In this document: positions 15,957-23,774 of the stretch, piece by piece | How the letters are laid out: each line of letters starts with the position of its first letter | How positions within the stretch are numbered: the first letter of the stretch is position 1 | Assembly: GCA_903935585.1 (NCBI GenBank) | Contig: CAIZSE010000126.1 | Coordinates: 1-32,689 of the forward strand | From: an uncultured Burkholderiales bacterium | Lineage (GTDB): Bacteria; Pseudomonadota; Gammaproteobacteria; Burkholderiales; Burkholderiaceae_C | Direction: 5' to 3' | DNA: 32,689 bases | The notes under the pieces: model-generated | Seen by the model: only the letters and a program-made list of their open reading frames with translations | What the model was told of the DNA's origin: nothing | Database searches by the model: none | Program-made: the position numbers and the translations under genes

Positions 15957-17039
15957 ATGCTTTCGACCCAAGACAAAACCCGCATCGACGACACCCGCAT
16001 TGCTTCGGTGCGCCCCCTCATGACACCCGCTTTGCTCGAAGAGCAGCTGCCCGCATTGCCTGCGCATCTGGCGTTGGTCGAGCGTTCGCGGCAAGACATC
16101 TCGAACGTCTTGCAGGGCAAAGACGACCGCCTGCTGGTCGTGGTCGGGCCCTGCTCGATCCATGACCACGACCAGGCCATCGCCTACGCCAAGCTGCTCA
16201 AGGCCGAGGCCGATCGGCACGCCCGGGACCTGCAGATCGTGATGCGCGTGTATTTTGAAAAACCCCGCACCACCGTGGGCTGGAAGGGCTACATCAACGA
16301 CCCGCACCTGGACGGCAGCTTTGCCATGAACCAGGGGTTGGAGATGGCGCGAAAACTCTTGCTCGACATCATCGACCTGGGTGTGCCCGTGGCCACTGAA
16401 TTTCTGGACTTGCTCAGCCCCCAGTACATCAGCGACTTGGTCACCTGGGGTGCTATCGGTGCGCGCACCACCGAAAGCCAGAGTCACCGCCAACTGGCCA
16501 GCGGCCTGTCTTGCCCGGTGGGTTTCAAGAACGGCACCGACGGTGGCGTCAAGGTGGCGGCCGATGCGGTGGTGGCCGCCAAGGCCCCGCACGCCTTCAT
16601 GGGCATGACCAAGATGGGCCAGGCCGCGATCTTCGAGACGCGCGGTAACCAGGATGTGCACATCATCTTGCGCGGCGGCAAAGCGCCCAACTACTCAGCC
16701 GCCGATGTGGACGCTGCGTGCAAAGCGCTCGAAGCTTCAGGCATCGCGCCGCAAGTCATGGTGGACGTGTCGCACGCCAACAGCAGCAAGCAGCACAGCA
16801 AACAGATCGAGGTGGCGCACGATGTGGCCGCGCAGGTGGCCGCCGGCGATCGCCGCATCATGGGCCTGATGATTGAAAGCCATCTGCAAGAAGGTCGACA
16901 AGATCAAAAGCCCGGTCAGCCTTTGCAACACGGCGTGTCCATCACCGATGCCTGCATCAGCTTTGCGCAGACAGTGCCCGTGCTGGAGGCGCTGGCCAAG
17001 GCGGTGCAAAAGCGACGGGGGCGGCAGTCTGCTTTGTAA
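15957..17039 (+). CDS. aroG: 3-deoxy-7-phosphoheptulonate synthase, class I (AroG type)
   Basis: DAHP synthase joins phosphoenolpyruvate and erythrose 4-phosphate, the first step of the shikimate pathway to aromatic amino acids. The 360-residue product follows E. coli AroG/AroF/AroH over its whole length. The metal and substrate motifs are intact: VVVGPCSIHD with the metal-binding Cys, MRVYFEKPRTTVGWKG, GAIGARTTESQ, SGLSCPVGFKNGTDG, HIILRGGKAPNYS and VDVSHANSSKQ. An ATG at 15909 in frame would add 16 residues, but AGGTGA lies eight bases before the 15957 ATG, and the family N-terminus fits the shorter start. Which aromatic amino acid inhibits this isozyme cannot be told from the sequence with confidence. 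No terminator separates it from hsdR. Confidence 0.95.
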   Translation: MLSTQDKTRIDDTRIASVRPLMTPALLEEQLPALPAHLALVERSRQDISNVLQGKDDRLLVVVGPCSIHDHDQAIAYAKLLKAEADRHARDLQIVMRVYFEKPRTTVGWKGYINDPHLDGSFAMNQGLEMARKLLLDIIDLGVPVATEFLDLLSPQYISDLVTWGAIGARTTESQSHRQLASGLSCPVGFKNGTDGGVKVAADAVVAAKAPHAFMGMTKMGQAAIFETRGNQDVHIILRGGKAPNYSAADVDAACKALEASGIAPQVMVDVSHANSSKQHSKQIEVAHDVAAQVAAGDRRIMGLMIESHLQEGRQDQKPGQPLQHGVSITDACISFAQTVPVLEALAKAVQKRRGRQSAL

Positions 17040-17044
17040 TTTAT

Positions 17045-17060
17045 ACCGTCACAATACGGT
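17045..17060. promoter_or_regulatory. Short inverted repeat upstream of hsdR
   Basis: ACCGT, six bases, ACGGT in the 62-base gap between aroG and hsdR. It sits in the only AT-rich stretch available for an hsd promoter. It is short and could be chance, and I could not place convincing -35 and -10 boxes. Confidence 0.25.
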
Positions 17061-17101
17061 TACTTTTTATTTAAACAGCCTACTTGGTCACGCGCTTGCC
17101 T

Positions 17102-20100
17102 ATGTCATCCTCGAAGTTCACTTACGACTTGTCTTCTGGCGCACCTGGACACAGCGTCAAGGAAGAGCAAATTGAATACGGCTTCATCGGCAAACTGCAA
17201 AGCCTCAAATACGCGTACCGCGACGACATTCGCGACCGCGCAGCCCTTGAGCAAAACTTCCGCGAGAAATTCCAAGAACTCAATCGCGTCAACCTCAGCG
17301 ATGCCGAGTTCAAACGCTTGTTAGAAGACATCGTCACTCCCGACGTGTTCACCGCCGCCCGCACCCTGCGCGAGCGCAATGCCTTTACCCGCGACGACGG
17401 CACGCCGCTCAACTACACCTTGGTCAACATCAAGGACTGGTGCAAAAACACCTTCGAGGTGGTCAACCAGCTGCGCATCAACACCGATTACAGCCACCAC
17501 CGCTATGACGTGCTCATCCTCATCAACGGGGTGCCTTGCGTTCAGGTGGAGCTGAAGACGCTGACCGTCAATCCGCGCCGCGCCATGGAGCAGATCGTTG
17601 AGTACAAGAACGATCCAGGCAACGGCTACAGCAAAACCCTGTTGTGCTTCTTGCAGTTGTTCATCGTCAGCAACCGCACCAACACCTATTACTTCGCCAA
17701 CAACAACACGCGTCACTTTGCGTTCAATGCAGACGAGCGCTTTTTGCCTATCTATCAGTTCGCCGACGAAGCCAACAACAAAGTCAACCACCTCGATGAC
17801 TTTGCCCAGAAGTTCTTGCCCAAATGCACGCTGGGCGAAACCATCAGCCGCTACATGGTGTTGGTGGCGTCTGAGCAAAAGCTGCTGATGATGCGGCCCT
17901 ATCAGGTGTACGCCGTCAAGGCCATCGTGGACTGCATTCACGACAACTCTGGCAACGGCTACATCTGGCACACCACGGGCAGCGGCAAAACGCTTACTTC
18001 GTTCAAAGCGTCCACACTGCTCAAAGACAACCCCGACATTGAGAAATGCCTCTTTGTGGTGGACCGCAAAGACTTGGACCGTCAAACCCGCGAAGAGTTC
18101 AACCGCTTCCAAGAAAACTGCGTCGAAGAAAACACCAACACCGCCAGTTTGGTGCGCCGCCTGCTGTCAGACGACTATGCCGATAAGGTCATCGTCACCA
18201 CCATCCAAAAGCTGGGCTTGGCACTTGATGAAAACAGCAAGCGCAACAAGCAACGCACCAACAGCGGCCAAGCCACCTACAAAGAACAGCTCGCGCCACT
18301 GCAAGACAAGCGCATCGTCTTCATCTTTGACGAGTGCCACCGCTCGCAGTTTGGCGAGAACCACAAAGCCATCAAAGCGTTCTTCCCCAAGGCTCAGTTG
18401 TTTGGCTTTACCGGCACGCCCATTTTTGAAGACAACGCCAGCCGCACCCAGATTGAAGACGAGCAAGCCAGCCTGCGCACGACTGAAGACCTCTTTCAAA
18501 AGCAGCTACACGCCTACACCATCACCCACGCCATTGAAGACGCCAACGTGCTGCGCTTTCGTGTGGACTACTTCAAGCCTGAAGGCAAAAACGTGCCCAA
18601 GCCCGGCGAGGCGCTGGCTAAGAAAGCCGTGATTGATGCCATCTTGGCCAAGCACGATACCGCCACCGCAGGCCGTCGCTTTAACGCTGTGTTGGCCACC
18701 GCCAGCATCAACGACGCCATTGAGTACCACGCACTGTTTAAAGAAGCACAAGCGGCCAAGCACGCCGCTGATGCCGGCTTTGTGCCGATCAACATCGCTT
18801 GCGTGTTTTCACCGCCTGCCGAAGGCAATGCGGACGTGCAGCAAATTCAAGAAGACTTGCCGCAAGAAAAGCAAGACAACCAAGTTGACCCCGACAGCAA
18901 AAAAGCCGCGCTCAAAGCTATTCTTGCCGACTACAACACCCGCTTTGGCACCAACCATAGCTTGAGCGAGTTCGATCTGTACTACCAAGACGTTCAAAAG
19001 CGCATCAAAGACCAGCAGTGGCCCAATGCCGACTACCCAGCCGCCAAGAAGATTGACATCACCATCGTGGTGGACATGCTGTTGACCGGCTTTGACAGCA
19101 AATACCTCAACACCCTGTATGTGGACAAAAACCTCAAGCACCACGGCTTGATTCAGGCTTTCTCTCGCACGAACCGCGTGCTGAATGGCACCAAGCCCTA
19201 CGGCAACATCCTCGACTTCCGCTACCAAAAAGACGCGGTGGATACGGCCATTGGCATGTTCTCGGGCGAAAAAAGCGAAGAAAAGGCCCGCGAAATCTGG
19301 CTGGTGGACAAAGCCCCTGTGGTCATTGAAAAGTTGCAAACTGCGGTGCAAGAGCTGGCCGACTTCATGCAAACCCAAGGCCTGGCTTGTGCGCCTGAGG
19401 CTGTGCCCAACCTCAAGGGTGACGATGCCCGCGCCGCCTTTGTTAAGAAATTCAAAGAAGTCCAGCGCCTCAAAACCCAGCTGGACCAATACACCGACCT
19501 CACCCCAGACAACGCTGCCGCCATCGAGAAAATTTTGCCCAGCGAAGTGCAACAAGGCTTTCGAGGTGCTTACCTGGAAACCGCGCAGGTCCTCAAGCAG
19601 CAGCAAGACAAATCAGGCCAGGGTGATGACAGCAGCACCACTGACGAGGTAGACCAGCTCGACTTTGAGTTTGTACTGTTTGCCAGCGCTGTCATCGACT
19701 ACGACTACATCGTGGGCCTCATGTCGCGCTTTAGTAGCCAAGCGCCGGGCAAACAGAAGATGAGCAAAGAAGAACTCATTGGCCTGATTTGCGCCGATGC
19801 CAAGTTCATGAACGAACGCGAAGACATCGCCGCCTACATCAACACCCTCAAAGCAGGCCAAGGCCTGTCAGAAGCCGCCATCCGCGAAGGCTATGCCCGC
19901 TTCAAAAAAGAAAAAGACAGCGCCGAACTGGCGGCCATTGCCGCCACGCACCAACTGGTCCCTGCAACGCTGCAAGCCTTTGTAGACAACACCTTGCAGC
20001 GTTTGATACTGGACAGTGATGCTCTGACCAGCCTAATGACCCCTCTGGATTTGGGCTGGAAAGCCCGCGCCCAAGCCGAGACAGCACTGATGGCCGAGCT

Positions 20101-20167
20101 GATACCGCTGCTGACCAAAAGAGTTCAAGGGCGCGAGATTTCTGGATTGAGCGCGTATGAGCAATAA
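17102..20167 (+). CDS. hsdR: Type I restriction enzyme, R (motor and nuclease) subunit
   Basis: HsdR translocates and cuts DNA lacking the host methylation mark, in complex with HsdM and HsdS. The 1021-residue product resembles EcoR124I HsdR (type IC) in many blocks. The N-terminal nuclease domain has a PD-(D/E)xK site: Asp136, Glu150 and Lys152, with the same 14- and 2-residue spacing as EcoR124I. The SF2 motor follows: YIWHTTGSGKT with Lys296, FIFDECHRSQFG with the DECH box at 410-413, FGFTGTPIF, and the C-terminal lobe with LLTGFDSKYLNTLYVDKNL and QAFSRTNRV. The C-terminus is the helical assembly region. The ATG at 17102 was preferred over a TTG at 17084. The gene overlaps hsdS by 11 bases. 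It is the first gene of the island, immediately after aroG. Confidence 0.97.
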   Translation: MSSSKFTYDLSSGAPGHSVKEEQIEYGFIGKLQSLKYAYRDDIRDRAALEQNFREKFQELNRVNLSDAEFKRLLEDIVTPDVFTAARTLRERNAFTRDDGTPLNYTLVNIKDWCKNTFEVVNQLRINTDYSHHRYDVLILINGVPCVQVELKTLTVNPRRAMEQIVEYKNDPGNGYSKTLLCFLQLFIVSNRTNTYYFANNNTRHFAFNADERFLPIYQFADEANNKVNHLDDFAQKFLPKCTLGETISRYMVLVASEQKLLMMRPYQVYAVKAIVDCIHDNSGNGYIWHTTGSGKTLTSFKASTLLKDNPDIEKCLFVVDRKDLDRQTREEFNRFQENCVEENTNTASLVRRLLSDDYADKVIVTTIQKLGLALDENSKRNKQRTNSGQATYKEQLAPLQDKRIVFIFDECHRSQFGENHKAIKAFFPKAQLFGFTGTPIFEDNASRTQIEDEQASLRTTEDLFQKQLHAYTITHAIEDANVLRFRVDYFKPEGKNVPKPGEALAKKAVIDAILAKHDTATAGRRFNAVLATASINDAIEYHALFKEAQAAKHAADAGFVPINIACVFSPPAEGNADVQQIQEDLPQEKQDNQVDPDSKKAALKAILADYNTRFGTNHSLSEFDLYYQDVQKRIKDQQWPNADYPAAKKIDITIVVDMLLTGFDSKYLNTLYVDKNLKHHGLIQAFSRTNRVLNGTKPYGNILDFRYQKDAVDTAIGMFSGEKSEEKAREIWLVDKAPVVIEKLQTAVQELADFMQTQGLACAPEAVPNLKGDDARAAFVKKFKEVQRLKTQLDQYTDLTPDNAAAIEKILPSEVQQGFRGAYLETAQVLKQQQDKSGQGDDSSTTDEVDQLDFEFVLFASAVIDYDYIVGLMSRFSSQAPGKQKMSKEELIGLICADAKFMNEREDIAAYINTLKAGQGLSEAAIREGYARFKKEKDSAELAAIAATHQLVPATLQAFVDNTLQRLILDSDALTSLMTPLDLGWKARAQAETALMAELIPLLTKRVQGREISGLSAYEQ

Positions 20168-21413
20168 AGGCAATCCTATGTTTATGCCCAAACGACGTTT
20201 TCCAGAGTTCAAAGAAGCTGGTGAGTGGCACTCTGTGCCTCTGAATCGTTTGGCCGTACGTACCAAGCAAAAAAATCGCGACGAAAAGATTGTCCGCGTG
20301 CTAACGAACTCAGCCGAATTTGGCGTGATGGACCAGCGCGATTTTTTTGACAAAGACATTGCTACACAAGGAAACCTCGAAAGCTATTACGTCGTTGAGC
20401 TGGGCAGTTATGTTTACAACCCACGAATCTCTGCAATGGCACCAGTAGGCCCCATTTCGAAAAACAAAATCGGTACAGGCGTCATGTCCCCGCTGTACAC
20501 CGTCTTTAAGTTTAAAGACGAAAGCAACGATTTTTACGAACATTACTTCAAAACAACAGGCTGGCATGGCTACATGCGGCACGCATCCAGCACAGGGGCA
20601 CGGCATGATCGGATGGCCATATCAAGCGAAGACTTCATGGCTATGCCACTGCCTGTTTCGACGCCCAAAGAACAACAAAAAATCGCCGACTGCCTGAGCT
20701 CCTTGGACGAACTGATTACCGCGCAAGGGCGCAAAGTGGAAGCGCTCAAGACCCATAAAAAAGGGCTGATGCAGCAACTCTTCCCCCGCGAAGGCGAAAC
20801 CCAACCGCGTTTGCGGTTTCCTGAGTTTCGTGGGGCTACTTTGCAAAGCGTGTTTCTTGGAGGCGTGACTGAAGAGGGGCGGAGCCGCAACGGCAACAAA
20901 CATTCCTCTGCTTTGGTGATGGGGGTAAATAAGTCCGACGGCATCGTTCCAATGGAAGCACGCCTTATCGCGACGGACATTGCGCGCTACAAACTCGTTG
21001 AGAGAGATTGGTTCGCCTATAACCCGATGCGTCTTAACATCGGCTCTATAGCAAGGTGGAAGGGTGAACGCGAAATCCTCGTAAGCCCCGACTATGTCGT
21101 CTTCAAGTGCATTACGAATGGTGAACCGAGCATCGTCCCAGACTATCTAGATCACTTCCGACACACCGAAACTTGGAATTCATTCGTAAAGGAAAGCGGC
21201 GATGGCAGCGTGCGCGTTCGAATCTATTACAAAGATATCGCCCATATAGGCCTTGCACTGCCATCCCCCAGTGAACAGCAAAAAATCGCCAACTGTCTCA
21301 CCTCGCTACACACCCTAATCACCACCGCCACACTAGAACTCGAGACCCTCAAGACCCACAAAAAGGGTTTAATGCAGCAGCTTTTTCCTTCACTAGAGGT
21401 GGGTAAAGCATGA
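20157..21413 (+). CDS. hsdS: Type I restriction enzyme, S (DNA specificity) subunit
   Basis: HsdS reads the two-part DNA target for both methylation and cutting. The 418-residue product has two target-recognition domains (about 12-170 and 223-370), each followed by a conserved helix. The helices are 28 of 39 residues identical: EQQKIADCLSSLDEL from residue 172 and EQQKIANCLTSLHTL from 373, both ending LKTHKKGLMQQLFP. This circular symmetry is the hallmark of the family. The recognition domains are unlike each other, so the target halves should differ. A second start at 20178 has AAAGG eight bases upstream and is a good alternative to the 20157 ATG, which lies inside hsdR. The stop overlaps the prrC-like start by four bases (ATGA). 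Confidence 0.95.
   Translation: MSNKGNPMFMPKRRFPEFKEAGEWHSVPLNRLAVRTKQKNRDEKIVRVLTNSAEFGVMDQRDFFDKDIATQGNLESYYVVELGSYVYNPRISAMAPVGPISKNKIGTGVMSPLYTVFKFKDESNDFYEHYFKTTGWHGYMRHASSTGARHDRMAISSEDFMAMPLPVSTPKEQQKIADCLSSLDELITAQGRKVEALKTHKKGLMQQLFPREGETQPRLRFPEFRGATLQSVFLGGVTEEGRSRNGNKHSSALVMGVNKSDGIVPMEARLIATDIARYKLVERDWFAYNPMRLNIGSIARWKGEREILVSPDYVVFKCITNGEPSIVPDYLDHFRHTETWNSFVKESGDGSVRVRIYYKDIAHIGLALPSPSEQQKIANCLTSLHTLITTATLELETLKTHKKGLMQQLFPSLEVGKA
20670..20786 (+). repeat. Direct repeat 1 within hsdS (central conserved helix)
   Basis: Codes for the first conserved helix, EQQKIADC to GLMQQLFP. A diverged copy lies exactly 603 bases downstream. Recombination between the copies, or with another hsdS, could swap the second recognition domain. 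Confidence 0.8.
21273..21389 (+). repeat. Direct repeat 2 within hsdS (C-terminal conserved helix)
   Basis: Second copy of the 39-residue helix, in register with the first (603-base offset). The DNA is most alike in the last 40 bases (CTCAAGACCCA onward). Confidence 0.8.
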
Positions 21414-22654
21414 GCGGCAATCAGAAAATCCAACGCTTCGAGAGCTTGGAAAAGCTAGTTGAACGTTTGCGTGATGACTTGAATGGGGGCAACCAAAACT
21501 TTGTTTTGCTATACGCCTATAACGGTACGGGTAAGACGCGGTTGTCGATGAAATTCAAAGCTGCAGGCAAAGAAAAGCGACCCGCTTTGCTTGAGGTGAA
21601 TGGAGGCTTTTTATCGGTTAATGGTGGAGACTACTTGGAAGTTGACCAGATTGTTGGAGACACACTTTATTTCAACGCCTTCACCGAAGACCTTTTTTCG
21701 TGGGATAACGATTTAGAGAAAGACAGCGAGCGTCGGCTTCATATCAACGCTGAGTCAAAGTTTTTTAAAGGTCTCAAAGACTTGGCGCTGGATGAGCGCA
21801 TCGGGTTTTACCTCGCGCGTTATGCAGACTTTTTGTTTGATATTGACTACGACCAATGGACTGTGAGTTTTCGCAAAGGCGATGCACGGCACATCAAGGT
21901 GTCGCGTGGTGAAGAAAATATTTTCATATGGTGTATGTTCATGGCCATCTGCGAGCGAGTGATTGACGGAGCAGAGTCTTATGAATGGGTCAAGTACATC
22001 TACATTGATGACCCGATTACCTCGCTGGACGACAACAACGCCATTGCGGTTGCCAGTGACCTGGCCAAGCTGCTGCATAAAGCCAAAAACAGAACCAAGC
22101 GTGAACTGCTAAAGACGAATGGACCTAAGGAAGATGCGGCAACGGAGATACAAGTTGCTGCGCCCATCAAGGCAGTTGTTTCGTCACACCATGCCCTATT
22201 CTTCAATGTGGTCTGCAATGAACTGAAGACCGATAAGCACAAAAAGTATTTTTTACATCGCCCCGATCGAGGCACAGCCTACACCTTGCGAGCCACAGAC
22301 GAGACGCCGTTTTTTCACCATGTGGCCATGTTGGCGGAGCTTCAAAAGGCCGCAGACAGCGATAAGTTGTTCACCTTTCACTTCAACATCTTGCGCAGTA
22401 TTTTGGAGAAGACCGCCACATTCTTTGGGCGGGATGATTTTTCAGCCTGTATTCATGGGCTTAATCACTCCGAGCTTTTCGCTCGTGCGCTCAATTTGCT
22501 GAGCCACGGCAAATACGACATTTACCAACCCATGGAAATGGTGGATGACAACAAGAAGCTATTCCGCCAGATCTTTGATGCTTTTTTAGGCCGCTACGAG
22601 TTTTCATTGCCAGAGATTTTTGGAAAACCTGTAAAAAATGGAGTAACCGCATGA
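21410..22654 (+). CDS. prrC: PrrC-like anticodon nuclease (ABC ATPase fused to tRNA-cutting domain)
   Basis: E. coli PrrC is held silent by the EcoprrI type IC restriction complex and, when a phage disables that complex, cuts the anticodon loop of tRNA-Lys. This 414-residue protein matches it along its length. N-terminal ATPase: YNGTGKT with Lys42 (Walker A), NAFTEDLFSWDNDL (a block I recall nearly identical in PrrC), signature SRGEE at 165-169, Walker B and D-loop IDDPITSLDDN with Asp200 and Asp201, and His260 as H-switch. C-terminal nuclease: LRSILEKTATF gives Arg329 and Glu333, and LLSHG gives His366, corresponding to the Arg-Glu-His triad of PrrC with nearly the same spacing. About 20 extra residues lie before the H-switch (around 228-250). 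Its start overlaps hsdS by ATGA. The tRNA target is inferred, not shown. Confidence 0.9.
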   Translation: MSGNQKIQRFESLEKLVERLRDDLNGGNQNFVLLYAYNGTGKTRLSMKFKAAGKEKRPALLEVNGGFLSVNGGDYLEVDQIVGDTLYFNAFTEDLFSWDNDLEKDSERRLHINAESKFFKGLKDLALDERIGFYLARYADFLFDIDYDQWTVSFRKGDARHIKVSRGEENIFIWCMFMAICERVIDGAESYEWVKYIYIDDPITSLDDNNAIAVASDLAKLLHKAKNRTKRELLKTNGPKEDAATEIQVAAPIKAVVSSHHALFFNVVCNELKTDKHKKYFLHRPDRGTAYTLRATDETPFFHHVAMLAELQKAADSDKLFTFHFNILRSILEKTATFFGRDDFSACIHGLNHSELFARALNLLSHGKYDIYQPMEMVDDNKKLFRQIFDAFLGRYEFSLPEIFGKPVKNGVTA

Positions 22655-22734
22655 ATGGCTTAGTTTCTCGCCGCAAAGTCCACAGTATTTCAGTTGTCAA
22701 GCATTGCTTGACAACTGAAAAGGAGCAATCATGA
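22651..22734 (+). CDS. Putative 27-residue mini-ORF linking prrC and the DUF1016 gene
   Basis: The ATG at 22651 overlaps the prrC stop (ATGA) and the TGA at 22732-22734 overlaps the next start (ATGA). A GGAG sits seven bases before its ATG, inside the prrC end. The peptide begins MNGLVSRRKVHS and ends TTEKEQS, is basic at the start, and has no recognised domain. Its coding sequence contains the perfect 15-bp hairpin at 22688-22720. Double ATGA overlap plus a good ribosome site argues for translation, perhaps as a leader that opens the hairpin. A chance frame of this length remains possible. Confidence 0.45.
   Translation: MNGLVSRRKVHSISVVKHCLTTEKEQS
22688..22720 (+). promoter_or_regulatory. 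Perfect 15-bp hairpin abutting the DUF1016 ribosome-binding site
   Basis: TTTCAGTTGTCAAGC at 22688-22702 and GCTTGACAACTGAAA at 22706-22720 pair exactly around a 3-base loop. The last base of the stem is the first base of AAGGAG (22720-22725), the Shine-Dalgarno of the next gene. No T-run follows, so it is not a standard terminator. It may be a translational or processing element in the operon mRNA, or a dyad operator in DNA. Confidence 0.75.
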
Positions 22735-23774
22735 GCGAACTGAGTATCTTCCACGCTGATATCAAAGCCATTCTTGAGCAGGCGCGAGGTAAGGCTCGGT
22801 CGGCGGTGAACTCCGCCATGGTGGAGGCGTATTGGCTGATCGGCCAGCGTATCGTGAAAGAGGAACAATACGGCAGCAGCCGTGCTGTGTATGGTGAGCG
22901 GCTGCTGGCTAACCTATCACGTGAACTTTCGGCCAGCTTGGGCAAAGGTTTTTCGTACGCTAATTTACGTAATTTTCGACAGTTTTATTTGACTTACCCT
23001 GACTGGGAGATTTGCTACACAGCGTGTAGCAAATTGAGCTGGAGTCACAACCGCCTGATCATGCGAGAAGAAAATGCCAAGGCCAGAGCCTATTACTTGG
23101 CTGAGACCGTGGACCAGCAGTGGACTGTGCGGCAGCTAGAACGCAAAATTCAAAGCCATAGCTATCAGCGTCTTCTGTCCTCGCAGAGCGATGTATCGCT
23201 AGTCAGCACAACGAAAGCAGAGTCACTGGGTGATTTCATCAAAGACCCCTATGTGCTGGAGTTCTTGCAATTGCCAGAATCGTCTCACCTCAGAGAGAGC
23301 GAGTTGGAGCAAGCCATCATTGACGAGCTGCAAAAGTTTTTGCTGGAGCTGGGCAAGGGTTTCTCGTTCGTAGCGCGGCAGATGCGCATCAGCACCGAGA
23401 CTAGCCACTTTTTCATGGATTTGGTGTTCTACAACTACCTGCTCAAGTGCTTTGTGATCATCGACTTGAAGACAGGCAAGCTCACCCACCAGGACGTTGG
23501 CCAGATGGACATGTACGTCCGCATGTTCGATGACCTCAAGCGCGGTGAGGATGACAACCCAACCATCGGCATCATTCTTTGCGATAGCAAGGATGAAACT
23601 GTCGTCAAGTACTCGGTGATAAATGACAGTCAACAGCTCTTTGCATCCAAGTACCAGAGAGTGCTACCCACTGAAGCCGAACTGATTGCCGAGATTGAGC
23701 GGGAAAAGCGCTTGATTGGCGCACACCAAGAACACCAAAGCGCCTCCAGCGCATCAGACCCAAAAGCACAATGA
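22731..23774 (+). CDS. DUF1016 / YhcG-family PD-(D/E)xK nuclease
   Basis: The 347-residue protein has the two-domain layout of the YhcG family. An N-terminal DUF1016_N helical domain (about 5-150, with ANSRE-like block NLSRELSASLGKGFSYANLRNFRQF) precedes a C-terminal nuclease domain (about 165-325). The nuclease site is visible as Asp230 in FFMDLVFYN and Asp245-Leu-Lys247 in IIDLKTGKL, fitting a PD-(D/E)xK fold. The family is predicted to cut nucleic acid and is known to recur in type I restriction loci, but its substrate and role are not established. AAGGAG lies five bases before the ATG, right after a perfect hairpin. The stop overlaps the hsdM start by ATGA, so its translation probably feeds hsdM. 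Confidence 0.9.
   Translation: MSELSIFHADIKAILEQARGKARSAVNSAMVEAYWLIGQRIVKEEQYGSSRAVYGERLLANLSRELSASLGKGFSYANLRNFRQFYLTYPDWEICYTACSKLSWSHNRLIMREENAKARAYYLAETVDQQWTVRQLERKIQSHSYQRLLSSQSDVSLVSTTKAESLGDFIKDPYVLEFLQLPESSHLRESELEQAIIDELQKFLLELGKGFSFVARQMRISTETSHFFMDLVFYNYLLKCFVIIDLKTGKLTHQDVGQMDMYVRMFDDLKRGEDDNPTIGIILCDSKDETVVKYSVINDSQQLFASKYQRVLPTEAELIAEIEREKRLIGAHQEHQSASSASDPKAQ

Noticed and set aside
22708..22736. Internal promoter starting with TTGACA in the right arm of the hairpin
   Set aside because: No -10 box lies 16-18 bases downstream; the hexamer is explained by the dyad.
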